Source: Rhodocyclales bacterium
GTDB taxonomy: Bacteria; Pseudomonadota; Gammaproteobacteria; Burkholderiales; Rhodocyclaceae
NCBI GenBank assembly: GCA_021413665.1
Contig: JAIOPW010000336.1
Coordinates: 1-6,738, forward strand
Length of the DNA stretch: 6,738 nucleotides
Direction: 5' to 3'
This document shows positions 1 through 5,737 of this stretch, piece after piece. Below the pieces are notes generated by a model. That model was not told the DNA's origin. It saw only the letters and a list, made by a program, of their open reading frames with translations, and searched no databases. A program made the translations under genes and the position numbers. The first letter of the stretch is position 1. Each line of letters begins with the position of its first letter.

Positions 1-513
1 GGGGCGGGGGGGATGGTCCTCGCAATCCCCCGATAGGGGGTTGTGGCCCCACTCGCCGGCGATGGCATTGGCCCCTGTCAGCACCTTGCCGTCGACCACG
101 ATGCCGCCGCCGACGCCGGTGCCGAGGATGACGCCGAACACGGTCTGCATCCCGGCACCCGCGCCGTCGGCCGCTTCCGACAGGGCGAAGCAGTTGGCGT
201 CGTTGGCCATGCGCACCTCGCGTTGCAGCGCTCGTTCGAGGTCGCGCCGCAGCGGCTGGCCGATCAGGCAGGTCGAATTGGCGTTCTTGATCAGGCCGCT
301 GGCGCGTGATTCCGCGCCGGGTATGCCGACACCCACCGTACCGCGAGCGCCGACTCTCTGCTCCGCCGCCGCGACCAGCCCCGCCACCGCCATCACGGTC
401 GCCATGTAGTCGCCCTGTGGCGTCGCCACGCGCTCGCGCAGGAGCACGATGCCATCGTCGCCAAGCGCGATGATCTCTATCTTGCTGCCGCCGAGGTCGA
501 CGCCCAGGCGCAT
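1..513 (-). CDS. mak: ROK-family sugar kinase, probably fructokinase Mak (C-terminus outside window)
   Basis: Translating the minus strand from the ATG at 513-511 gives 171 stop-free codons to the window edge. The N-terminus MRLGVDLGGSKIEIIALGDD is the ROK phosphate-binding loop (DLGGSK at residues 6-11). Further in are GVGIPGAES, the sugar-contacting stretch KNANSTCLIGQPL, the catalytic-loop motif MANDANCFALSEA (Asp of NDAN as expected catalytic base), ILGTGVGGG, and AGEWGHNPL, whose His normally begins the zinc-binding region. The order and wording follow E. coli Mak closely, so ATP-dependent phosphorylation of fructose or a related hexose in the cytoplasm is likely. Substrate cannot be fixed by sequence alone; glucokinase or N-acetylglucosamine kinase activity remains possible. 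The CxCGxxGC zinc cysteines and the C-terminal half lie beyond base 1. The gene follows asmA by 16 bases, has no clear Shine-Dalgarno, and is probably translated by coupling. Family assignment is secure, the exact sugar less so. Confidence 0.9.
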   Translation of the reverse strand, partial: MRLGVDLGGSKIEIIALGDDGIVLLRERVATPQGDYMATVMAVAGLVAAAEQRVGARGTVGVGIPGAESRASGLIKNANSTCLIGQPLRRDLERALQREVRMANDANCFALSEAADGAGAGMQTVFGVILGTGVGGGIVVDGKVLTGANAIAGEWGHNPLSGDCEDHPPRP

Positions 514-529
514 CAAACGACAGTCGCCA

Positions 530-2566
530 TTATTTACCGAACAGGCCCTTGAGCTTGTCCTTCACCTTCTCTTCGGCCTTGGCCTTGACCTCCTGCTTCT
601 TCTCCTCGACCTTGGCCTTGGCCGCATCCGCCACCAGGCTGCCGAACTCGATCTTGTAGGAAAGATTCTCGAAGGGACCGGTGACGCGCACCGGCACGGT
701 GAGGCCCTTCAACTGGTCGAGGCCCTGACCCCCCTGGCCCGCACTGCTGGCGACCACGCTCGCCTTGGCCAGGTAGTTCATCTGGCCGCCGCCGATGTCG
801 ATGTCGCCGGCGCCCGCAAGCCGCAGGAAGGGCGACTTCATGGCCAGGTCCTCATTGTGGGCGACGCCGCTGGCGATCTTGAGCGACGCGGTCAGCTCGG
901 AGAAATCGGTCTTGTCGCCAGCCTTCGCCTGCTGCGTCGAGTCTTGCTTGGCAGCGAGCTTGCCCTTGAGGTCGCGCAGGCTTTGCGCCAGGTTGATGCC
1001 CTTGATCGCGCCGTCCTTGAGGCTCAGCGAAGCCGTCCCGCCCAGGGCCTTCTTCATCGCCGCCACGCTGTCGCCGTGGCTGCTGACGTCGAGCGCCACG
1101 TTGCCGCGCCCTTCCAGCAGGTCCTTGTCGGCGAGGTCCTTCATCAGCGGATTGATGCTGACGCCGGCCAGGTTCTGCTTCAGCGCCAGATGATTGCCGT
1201 TGGCGTTGAGCGACAGGCTGCCGGTCGCCGTGCCTTCGTAGAGGTTCACGCTGAGCGGCGCGACATCAAGGCGGCCATTCGCCATGTTGATTTTGGCATT
1301 GAGCTTGGCCAGTTTCAGCTTCGACACCTGCAGCGCGCCGACGCGGATCGTGCCATCGATGTCGAGGCCCTTGAGCGCCGAGAAATCCAGCTTGTCGTCC
1401 TTGGCCGCCTTCTCTTCCTTGGCCTTGGGCGGCAGGTACTTGTCCACGTTGAGCTGGTCGATGTCGAGGTCGAAGCCCAGCGCCAGCGGCGCGAACTTCG
1501 CCACGCGAACTTTGGTCACGATCTTCGATTCGTCGAACTGCGTGGTGAGTTCCAGCGCCGCCGTCTTGTGCGCCAAATCGGCGCTGAACCTGCCGGCCAG
1601 CGGCAGCTTGAGCTGCTTCATCGGCATCTGCGGATTGGCGAGGTCGACGTTCCCGGCGAGCTTCTCCAAGGCCACGGTCTGCGCCTCGAGGTTGGCCGTG
1701 ACGGGCGAATCGAGATGGGCCTTGAGCGCGCTTTCGCCGAATCTGGCATCGACGTCCAGCGCCAGCTTGCCGATCTTCAGGGTCTGGGCATTGCCGGCAA
1801 CGCCCGACAGCAGAAGCTTGGCCGCGACGCTGCGGCCCCTGCCGCTCAGCGTGGCTGTCAGGGACAAGGATTCGCCTCCGGAATTCTCCGGTGAAACGAC
1901 AAGCTTCGGTGCTTCCAGCTTCAGCTCGAAGGCATCGGCATCACTCTTGCCCTTGGCGGCCAGGGACAAGGCGTCGACCGTCATGGTGTGCTTGAGGCTG
2001 TCGGCCTGGATGCGGCCGGTGCCGAGGTCGAGATTCGACAGCGCCGTGGTGCTGCCGGTCTTTTCGTCGCGCCAGGTGAACTGCGCGTTCGCCACCTTGA
2101 TGCCGGCGATGTCGAGCCGCATGGGTGTGCCCGCCGTGTTGCCGGCGCCGACTGTCGGCTTTTCGCTCTTGCCGCCCGTCAGGTCGGCAATGCTCAGCGT
2201 GCCATCCTTGCGCTTCACCACCGTCGCCTTGAGGCCGTCGACCTCGACTCGCTGCACCTGAACCTGCTTCGACAACAGCGGCATCACGGCAACTTCCACC
2301 CGCGCCGATTCGAGCGCCAGGAACTCGTCCTTGCCGCCCGGTTCCGATAGTGTCAGGCGGCCAAGCCTGATGCCGACGCTGGGCCACACCGAAAGTTCGA
2401 GCTTGCCGGTGATATCGAGTTTGCGCTGCTTCTGTTCGAGGACGCCGCGGCTCAATTCGGCCTTGATCTTGTCGCCGTCGAACAACGCGTAGAGGACGCC
2501 AATACCTGCCGCGAGCAGGGCGAGAACAACGCCGATGGCGATACCGAGGATGCGGAGTGCTTTCAT
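530..2566 (-). CDS. AsmA-family inner-membrane protein
   Basis: A 678-residue protein with one N-terminal membrane segment (about residues 4-29, LGIAIGVVLALLAAGIGVLYALF), followed directly by DGDKIKAELSRGV and the region around residues 47-130 (LDITGKLELSVWPSVGIRL, then a DG-x-LSIADL turn), typical of the AsmA N-terminal domain. A Gly/Ser/Thr-rich linker sits near 131-147. The middle is a long series of alternating hydrophobic beta strands. The second conserved AsmA region is near 554-650 (DFSELTASLKIASG, then LKGLTVPVRVTGPFENLSY). The last 30 residues (648-678) are a Lys/Glu-rich predicted helix ending LKGLFGK. AsmA relatives are anchored in the inner membrane with a long periplasmic beta-groove and affect outer-membrane composition and phospholipid transport; that role is inferred from the family. 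Length is slightly above E. coli AsmA. The start is supported by GGGAAG at 2572-2577, five bases from the ATG. It is the first gene of a likely asmA-mak transcript and is divergent from the DUF1289 gene. Confidence 0.9.
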   Translation of the reverse strand: MKALRILGIAIGVVLALLAAGIGVLYALFDGDKIKAELSRGVLEQKQRKLDITGKLELSVWPSVGIRLGRLTLSEPGGKDEFLALESARVEVAVMPLLSKQVQVQRVEVDGLKATVVKRKDGTLSIADLTGGKSEKPTVGAGNTAGTPMRLDIAGIKVANAQFTWRDEKTGSTTALSNLDLGTGRIQADSLKHTMTVDALSLAAKGKSDADAFELKLEAPKLVVSPENSGGESLSLTATLSGRGRSVAAKLLLSGVAGNAQTLKIGKLALDVDARFGESALKAHLDSPVTANLEAQTVALEKLAGNVDLANPQMPMKQLKLPLAGRFSADLAHKTAALELTTQFDESKIVTKVRVAKFAPLALGFDLDIDQLNVDKYLPPKAKEEKAAKDDKLDFSALKGLDIDGTIRVGALQVSKLKLAKLNAKINMANGRLDVAPLSVNLYEGTATGSLSLNANGNHLALKQNLAGVSINPLMKDLADKDLLEGRGNVALDVSSHGDSVAAMKKALGGTASLSLKDGAIKGINLAQSLRDLKGKLAAKQDSTQQAKAGDKTDFSELTASLKIASGVAHNEDLAMKSPFLRLAGAGDIDIGGGQMNYLAKASVVASSAGQGGQGLDQLKGLTVPVRVTGPFENLSYKIEFGSLVADAAKAKVEEKKQEVKAKAEEKVKDKLKGLFGK

Positions 2567-2630
2567 GGAATCTTCCCGTTATGGCGAAATGCGCTAGATT
2601 ACCGAGGTTATCAGACCGAGAGGAATCTGC
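2567..2630. promoter_or_regulatory. Divergent intergenic region between asmA and the DUF1289 gene
   Basis: This 64-base gap must hold the start signals of both flanking genes unless their promoters lie inside coding sequence. On the minus strand GGGAAG (2572-2577) serves asmA. On the plus strand GAGAGGA (2618-2624) sits six bases before the DUF1289 ATG and is a good Shine-Dalgarno. A TAATCT hexamer on the minus strand (2596-2601 read backwards) could be a -10 for asmA, but no convincing -35 accompanies it. The six bases accgag occur twice, at 2601 and 2615. No strong promoter can be called. Confidence 0.4.
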
Positions 2631-2912
2631 ATGAAATCGGGAACCGCTTCCGCGACACCGACGGCGGTGCGCGCGCCCTGCGTCAAGGTGTGCCAGATGG
2701 ACCCGGCGACGCAGCTTTGCCTCGGCTGCTGCCGCACCCAGGAAGAACGCGACTGGTGGGTGGCCTACAGCGACCAGCAGCAAAGGGACGTGCTGCAACG
2801 CTGCGAGCAACGCCGCGAAGTGCTGGCGAGCGGCACCGGCGAACTGGCGCCGAGCATGGGGGTCGTCGAGTCACGGCGGAAAAGCCCGGGCGCTGCGGGT
2901 TCAGGGAATTGA
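2631..2912 (+). CDS. DUF1289 family small cysteine-rich protein, YdhL-like
   Basis: A 93-residue protein whose core, about residues 16-62, matches the DUF1289 pattern: PCVKVCQMDPATQLCLGCCRT followed by EERDWW, a short spacer and VLQRCEQRR. Cysteines stand at 17, 21, 30, 33 and 34, with another at 58. The arrangement C-x3-C-x8-C-x2-C is the family signature and suggests a metal or Fe-S site; some databases call these predicted Fe-S proteins, but no function is established. The resemblance to E. coli YdhL is direct, including the Cys in the C-terminal helix (RLCRQR there, QRCEQR here). The first 15 residues (Thr/Ala/Ser-rich) and the last 30 (Gly/Ser/Arg) look disordered. Start choice is backed by GAGAGGA six bases upstream. 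The protein is probably soluble and cytoplasmic. It reads away from asmA and is followed after 78 bases by the unassigned gene at 2991. Confidence 0.88.
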   Translation: MKSGTASATPTAVRAPCVKVCQMDPATQLCLGCCRTQEERDWWVAYSDQQQRDVLQRCEQRREVLASGTGELAPSMGVVESRRKSPGAAGSGN

Positions 2913-2913
2913 T

Positions 2914-2947
2914 GGCGCCTTAACCAAAGCTGATTGGTCAGGCCGCC
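2914..2947 (+). other. Imperfect inverted repeat between the DUF1289 gene and the next gene
   Basis: The arms GGCG-CC (2914-2919) and GG-C-CGCC (2941-2947, one bulged C) enclose a second stem, ACCAA (2923-2927) against TTGGT (2934-2938), with the six-base loop AGCTGA. It begins one base after the DUF1289 stop. No run of T follows, so it is not a standard intrinsic terminator. It overlaps the -35 of the promoter candidate for the gene at 2991, so it might instead be an operator or a transcript-end stabiliser. Visible pairing is real; function is a guess. Confidence 0.35.
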
Positions 2948-2963
2948 GACGCCCGTTTATGCT
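2934..2963 (+). promoter_or_regulatory. Candidate sigma70 promoter for the 418-residue unassigned gene
   Basis: TTGGTC (2934-2939) as -35 and TATGCT (2958-2963) as -10 are separated by 18 bases. They match the consensus at 3 and 4 of 6 positions. Transcription would start near 2970, leaving a leader of about 20 bases that contains the GGGGAGG ribosome site. The match is weak, but position and spacing are sensible. Confidence 0.35.
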
Positions 2964-2990
2964 CCCGGCACTACTCTTGGGGAGGCGGGC

Positions 2991-4247
2991 ATGGCGGCAA
3001 CCGAAATCAGCGAAAAGTTCCCGAAGGGACGCAACGCGCTGGCGACCGCGGCGCGACGGCGCAAGCAGGAGCGTGTGCAGACGGGCCCCAGGGAAATCCT
3101 CACGCCCTTCCGCCCCATTCCGCTCGACGTGCCGGAGGGGATGAAACCAAACGAATTTTTCAACAGCGCCGAAAATCTCAAGGACCTGGTGCACAACAAC
3201 GGCCTGCTGCAAAACCCCGAGGGCCTGCTGCTGTATCGCAAGGCGCTGGGCCACAGCAACGAGTTTGACGCCTCGGTGATCTACAACACCTCGCGGCAGA
3301 TCCTCGACCCGCTTGGCCGCCCGGTGCGGCGCACCCAGGTCGCGGCGCCGGTGAAGAAGGTCTGGAACCGCATGAACCAGGTCATCATCGACTACATGCT
3401 GGAGCGCTATCCCGACCCGACGCGGCATCTGGTACTCGCCGGCGAAGCCAGCCTCGACGCCACCTGGCCGCTGACCTCGCCCGGCGTGCCCAGCATCCGC
3501 ATGCTGCACAACCACTTCATCGTCTTCGACCAGGCCGCACTGCGCGTAGCGCCCTTGGCCGACACCGACAACCCGAACCTGACCGACGGTGGCCAGCACT
3601 CGCTGTTCCAGGCGCACATGCGCGAGGTCTATCGCGACTTCTTCGCCGGTCTTGACCTGCGCATCCTGCGCCCCTGCACCGAGGGCGCCAGCCGCATCGC
3701 GCTGACCGGTTATCCGCAGGGCCTGCCGAGCTGGGAAATCTGGGGCACCGACGGCGGATCGGCGGCGCTGAAGGAAGTGCGCTTCTGGCAGGAATACGAC
3801 ACCCTGCTGCAGGGCTTCATCGATTTCTACCGCGCCTTTTTCAGCCAGGTGTCGACACGCAACGCGCCCATGCCGCACGACATCCACTTTCCCGAGCTGG
3901 TCGAGGAACGCCTGCTGTCCAACAACGATTTCCTCAAGGCGGCCAAGATGGTGCGCGAGCGCTGCATCACCGATGCCCGCTACGCCAACTCAATCAGATG
4001 GCAACCCGCTTTCAAGCAACTGATCTACCGCAACGACGATGGCAGGCTCGTCGTCACCATCAGCCAGAACTCGATCGGCAATGCCATCACCGAGCTGCTC
4101 GGCGTGGTGGTCAAACGCATTCCCGACGCGGAAGCCTATGCCCGCACCGAGCCGGCGCTGATCGCGCAGTTGCTCGAAGTGCGCCGCCGCCTGGTCGAAG
4201 CCGACCTCGGCGAAGGCATCGCCACGCCCTACTGGGCGGCAAGTTAG
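2991..4247 (+). CDS. Unassigned protein of 418 residues, soluble, conserved-looking
   Basis: I do not recognise this family. The ATG at 2991 is chosen because GGGGAGG (2979-2985) lies five bases before it; an upstream in-frame TTG at 2934 would add 19 residues but has no ribosome site and sits in a hairpin. The N-terminus is basic (about residues 9-30, many Lys/Arg). No signal peptide or membrane helix is visible. Regions that look constrained are HLVLAGEASLDATWPLTSPG (from residue 146), then VPSIRMLHNHFIVF with the His pair H173 and H175, GGQHSLFQAHMREVYRDFF, ASRIALTGYPQGLPSWEIWG (W248, W251) and a C-terminal helix rich in Leu/Arg/Glu. The HNHF motif after PGVPS resembles a metal or nucleotide site such as those of HIT/GalT-like enzymes, but that is only a similarity of pattern. 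Codon use matches the neighbours, so recent transfer is not suggested. The stop overlaps that of the opposing membrane-protein gene by four bases. Confidence 0.85.
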   Translation: MAATEISEKFPKGRNALATAARRRKQERVQTGPREILTPFRPIPLDVPEGMKPNEFFNSAENLKDLVHNNGLLQNPEGLLLYRKALGHSNEFDASVIYNTSRQILDPLGRPVRRTQVAAPVKKVWNRMNQVIIDYMLERYPDPTRHLVLAGEASLDATWPLTSPGVPSIRMLHNHFIVFDQAALRVAPLADTDNPNLTDGGQHSLFQAHMREVYRDFFAGLDLRILRPCTEGASRIALTGYPQGLPSWEIWGTDGGSAALKEVRFWQEYDTLLQGFIDFYRAFFSQVSTRNAPMPHDIHFPELVEERLLSNNDFLKAAKMVRERCITDARYANSIRWQPAFKQLIYRNDDGRLVVTISQNSIGNAITELLGVVVKRIPDAEAYARTEPALIAQLLEVRRRLVEADLGEGIATPYWAAS

Positions 4248-4468
4248 GCGCCTTCCTGTTCAGCGAGGCGCCGCAGCACCAGCGGAAAAAAGCCGGTCAG
4301 GAAGCAGGCGATGGCCGAAACGATCAGCGCCCAGCCGGCGAGTTCGTCGCCAAACAGCGGATGCACGCCGCGCAGCATCCCCGCCAGCGCGGCGATGCCG
4401 GCCAGCAGGAGCAGCGCGCCGAGCGCGCTGAAGACGAGGAAGGTCCAGGGCCAGTGGCGGGTTTTCAT
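4244..4468 (-). CDS. Small inner-membrane protein with two predicted helices, unknown function
   Basis: A 74-residue protein starting MKTRHWPWTF. Two hydrophobic segments, about residues 9-31 and 43-65, are joined by a short loop (LRGVHPLFGDELAG), and the protein ends in the basic/acidic tail LRRLAEQEGA. This is a small helical-hairpin membrane protein; no family name can be given. The positive charges at the start and after the second helix suggest both ends face the cytoplasm. I prefer the ATG at 4468; a TTG at 4477 would add three residues. Neither has a clear Shine-Dalgarno, which lowers start confidence. A good promoter lies directly upstream. The TAA (4244-4246) overlaps the TAG of the convergent gene (4245-4247). 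Confidence 0.7.
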   Translation of the reverse strand: MKTRHWPWTFLVFSALGALLLLAGIAALAGMLRGVHPLFGDELAGWALIVSAIACFLTGFFPLVLRRLAEQEGA

Positions 4469-4494
4469 GGGTCGCAATGCAGTCAGGGTCCATC

Positions 4495-4522
4495 ATTCTA
4501 GAGCGGACATCGGTCCGGACAA
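4495..4522 (-). promoter_or_regulatory. Sigma70-like promoter for the small membrane protein
   Basis: Reading the minus strand, TTGTCC (4522-4517) and TAGAAT (4500-4495) are separated by 16 bases and match the -35 and -10 consensus at 4 and 5 of 6 positions. A start near 4488 gives a leader of about 20 bases to the ATG at 4468. The spacer holds a five-base inverted repeat, CGGAC-ATCG-GTCCG (4504-4517), which touches the -35 and could be a repressor site. This is the best promoter match in the window. Confidence 0.45.
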
Positions 4523-4633
4523 ATGGCTGGCACCTGTGTGCGACAGCGTACAGAACCGTGATCAGCATTCCGCATAGCCTGCGGGAGCCCGTGTAACATC
4601 AATGTCGCGAACCACAGCAGCGAGCCAGGTACC

Positions 4634-5677
4634 ATGAAGTTCAAGGATTACTACGAAACTCTCGGCGTTCCGCGCGACGCCGCCCAGGACGCGATCAAGG
4701 GCGCCTATCGCAAGCTGGCGCGAAAGTTCCATCCGGATGTGAGCAAGGATCCCGATGCCGAGGCGCGCTTCAAGGAACTGGGCGAAGCCTATGCGGTGCT
4801 GAAGGACCCCGAGAAGCGCGCAGCCTATGACCAGATGGGCAGCCAATGGAAGACCGGACAGGACTTCCAGCCGCCACCGGGCTGGGACGCCGGCTTCGAG
4901 TTCAGCGGCCGCGACTCCGGCGCTGGACAGGGTAGTGAATTCAGCGACTTCTTTGAATCCCTGTTCGGCCGCCAGGGCCGTTCGGGCCAGCACATGCATG
5001 CGCAGGGCCGGGATCATCACGCCAAGGTGCTGATCGACTTGGCCGACGCCTACCACGGCGCCCAGCGCAGCATTTCGCTGCGCATGCCGGTGCTGGATGC
5101 GCAGGGTCGCGTCACGACGCACGAGCGCACGCTCGACGTCAGCATCCCCAAAGGCATCCGCGCCGGCCAGCACCTGCGCCTGGCCGGCCAGGGCGCGCCC
5201 GGGATGGGCGAAGGAGCGGCGGGCGACCTCTACCTCGAAATCGCCTTCAAGCCCGATCCGCTGTTTCGCGCCGACGGTCGCGACGTCTACCTCGACCTGC
5301 CGCTGGCGCCGTGGGAAGCCGCGCTCGGCGGCTCCGTTGCGGCGCCCACGCCCGACGGCCCGGTGCAGCTCACGATTCCACCCGGATCGGCCGCCGGCCG
5401 CCAGTTGCGCCTGAAAGGGCGCGGCATCCCGGGGTTGCCGCCGGGCGATCTCTACGTGGTGCTCGCCATCGCGCTGCCCGTGCCAGGCCTGCCACGCCGA
5501 ACCGCAGCATGTGACGGCCTGGGTTGTCGAAGGCGTGCTGCAACCTGTCGGGCAGTCACCGCAGGAGTGGCGCTTCGGCGGCGAATCCCTGCGCCGGGCG
5601 CGGCTGGCGCTGACCTTGTCGCGCGACCTGGAAATCAACGCGGCCGGCGTCGCCCTGGCGCTCGACCTGCTCGATGA
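4634..5677 (+). CDS. cbpA: CbpA-like J-domain co-chaperone with a damaged C-terminus
   Basis: The N-terminal J domain spans residues 1-69 (MKFKDYYETLGV; HPD at 33-35, the motif that stimulates DnaK ATPase; KRAAYDQMG closing the domain). A Gly/Phe linker follows (about 70-118). There is no zinc-finger domain, so this is a CbpA type, not DnaJ. Substrate-binding C-terminal domain I starts near 127 (GTQR-like AYHGAQRSISL, GIRAGQHLRLAGQG), and domain II runs from about 210 (DPLFRADGRDVYLDLPL, GRQLRLKGRGIPG). It is normal up to GDLYVVLAIALP (271-282). After that, residues 283-347 are Arg/Ala/Pro/Gly-rich and unlike the family; they are the wrong frame of cbpM. CbpA normally has about 30 further residues forming the dimerisation helix, which is missing here. 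The start is the canonical J-domain start, with only a weak AGG at 4627-4629. It leads a likely cbpA-cbpM-ATPase transcript. Identity is sure; whether the product works is doubtful. Confidence 0.9.
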   Translation: MKFKDYYETLGVPRDAAQDAIKGAYRKLARKFHPDVSKDPDAEARFKELGEAYAVLKDPEKRAAYDQMGSQWKTGQDFQPPPGWDAGFEFSGRDSGAGQGSEFSDFFESLFGRQGRSGQHMHAQGRDHHAKVLIDLADAYHGAQRSISLRMPVLDAQGRVTTHERTLDVSIPKGIRAGQHLRLAGQGAPGMGEGAAGDLYLEIAFKPDPLFRADGRDVYLDLPLAPWEAALGGSVAAPTPDGPVQLTIPPGSAAGRQLRLKGRGIPGLPPGDLYVVLAIALPVPGLPRRTAACDGLGCRRRAATCRAVTAGVALRRRIPAPGAAGADLVARPGNQRGRRRPGARPAR

Positions 5678-5723
5678 GATCGCCGCGCTGCGGGCGCGGC
5701 TGCAGCGCCTCGGAGCCGGCTGA
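5481..5723 (+). pseudogene. cbpM: CbpM-like chaperone modulator, N-terminus missing
   Basis: In the frame ending at TGA 5721-5723 the sequence reads CQACHAEPQHVTAWVVEGVL, then QPVGQSPQEWRFGGESLRRA, ending DLLDEIAALRARLQRLGAG. This follows CbpM: a MerR-like helix region, a WxF strand after the EGVLxP turn, and a final helix with LALDLLDEIxALxxRL. CbpM binds the J domain of CbpA and restrains it. Family members have 15-25 further residues before the CxAC stretch and their own start codon; here those are absent, because the frame upstream of 5481 is cbpA sequence read out of frame. A GTG at 5511 could start a 70-residue remnant but has no ribosome site. The likely cause is a deletion across the cbpA/cbpM border, or a mis-assembly. 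If translated at all it would be by coupling with cbpA, whose shifted frame stops at 5677 inside this gene. Confidence 0.65.
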
Positions 5724-5737
5724 AGGAACGCCGGGCC

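Noticed and set aside
1..12. G-rich run at the window start as a possible sequencing error
   Set aside because: The ROK kinase frame continues through it without a stop, giving Pro-rich sequence in a loop that varies among family members just before the zinc site.
449..1894. Long open frame on the plus strand opposite asmA (481 codons)
   Set aside because: It lies wholly antisense to the well-supported AsmA gene, is rich in Arg/Leu/His/Gln/Gly with no recognisable domain, and is the expected by-product of strong G/C third-position bias.
2885..2899. CCCG/CGGG hairpin at the end of the DUF1289 gene as a terminator
   Set aside because: The stem is four to six bases, lies inside coding sequence and is not followed by a T run.
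2901..3887. Minus-strand open frame opposite the unassigned 418-residue gene
   Set aside because: The plus-strand frame has a good ribosome site and protein-like conserved blocks; the minus frame has neither.
4528..4542. Possible sigma54 promoter upstream of cbpA (TGGCAC then TGC)
   Set aside because: The -24 box is perfect, but the GC of the -12 box is one base too close, and sigma54 promoters do not tolerate altered spacing.
4582..4605. CGGG-AG-CCCG and ACAT-CA-ATGT palindromes upstream of cbpA
   Set aside because: Short palindromes with two-base centres are common by chance in GC-rich DNA. No -35/-10 or heat-shock promoter match accompanies them.
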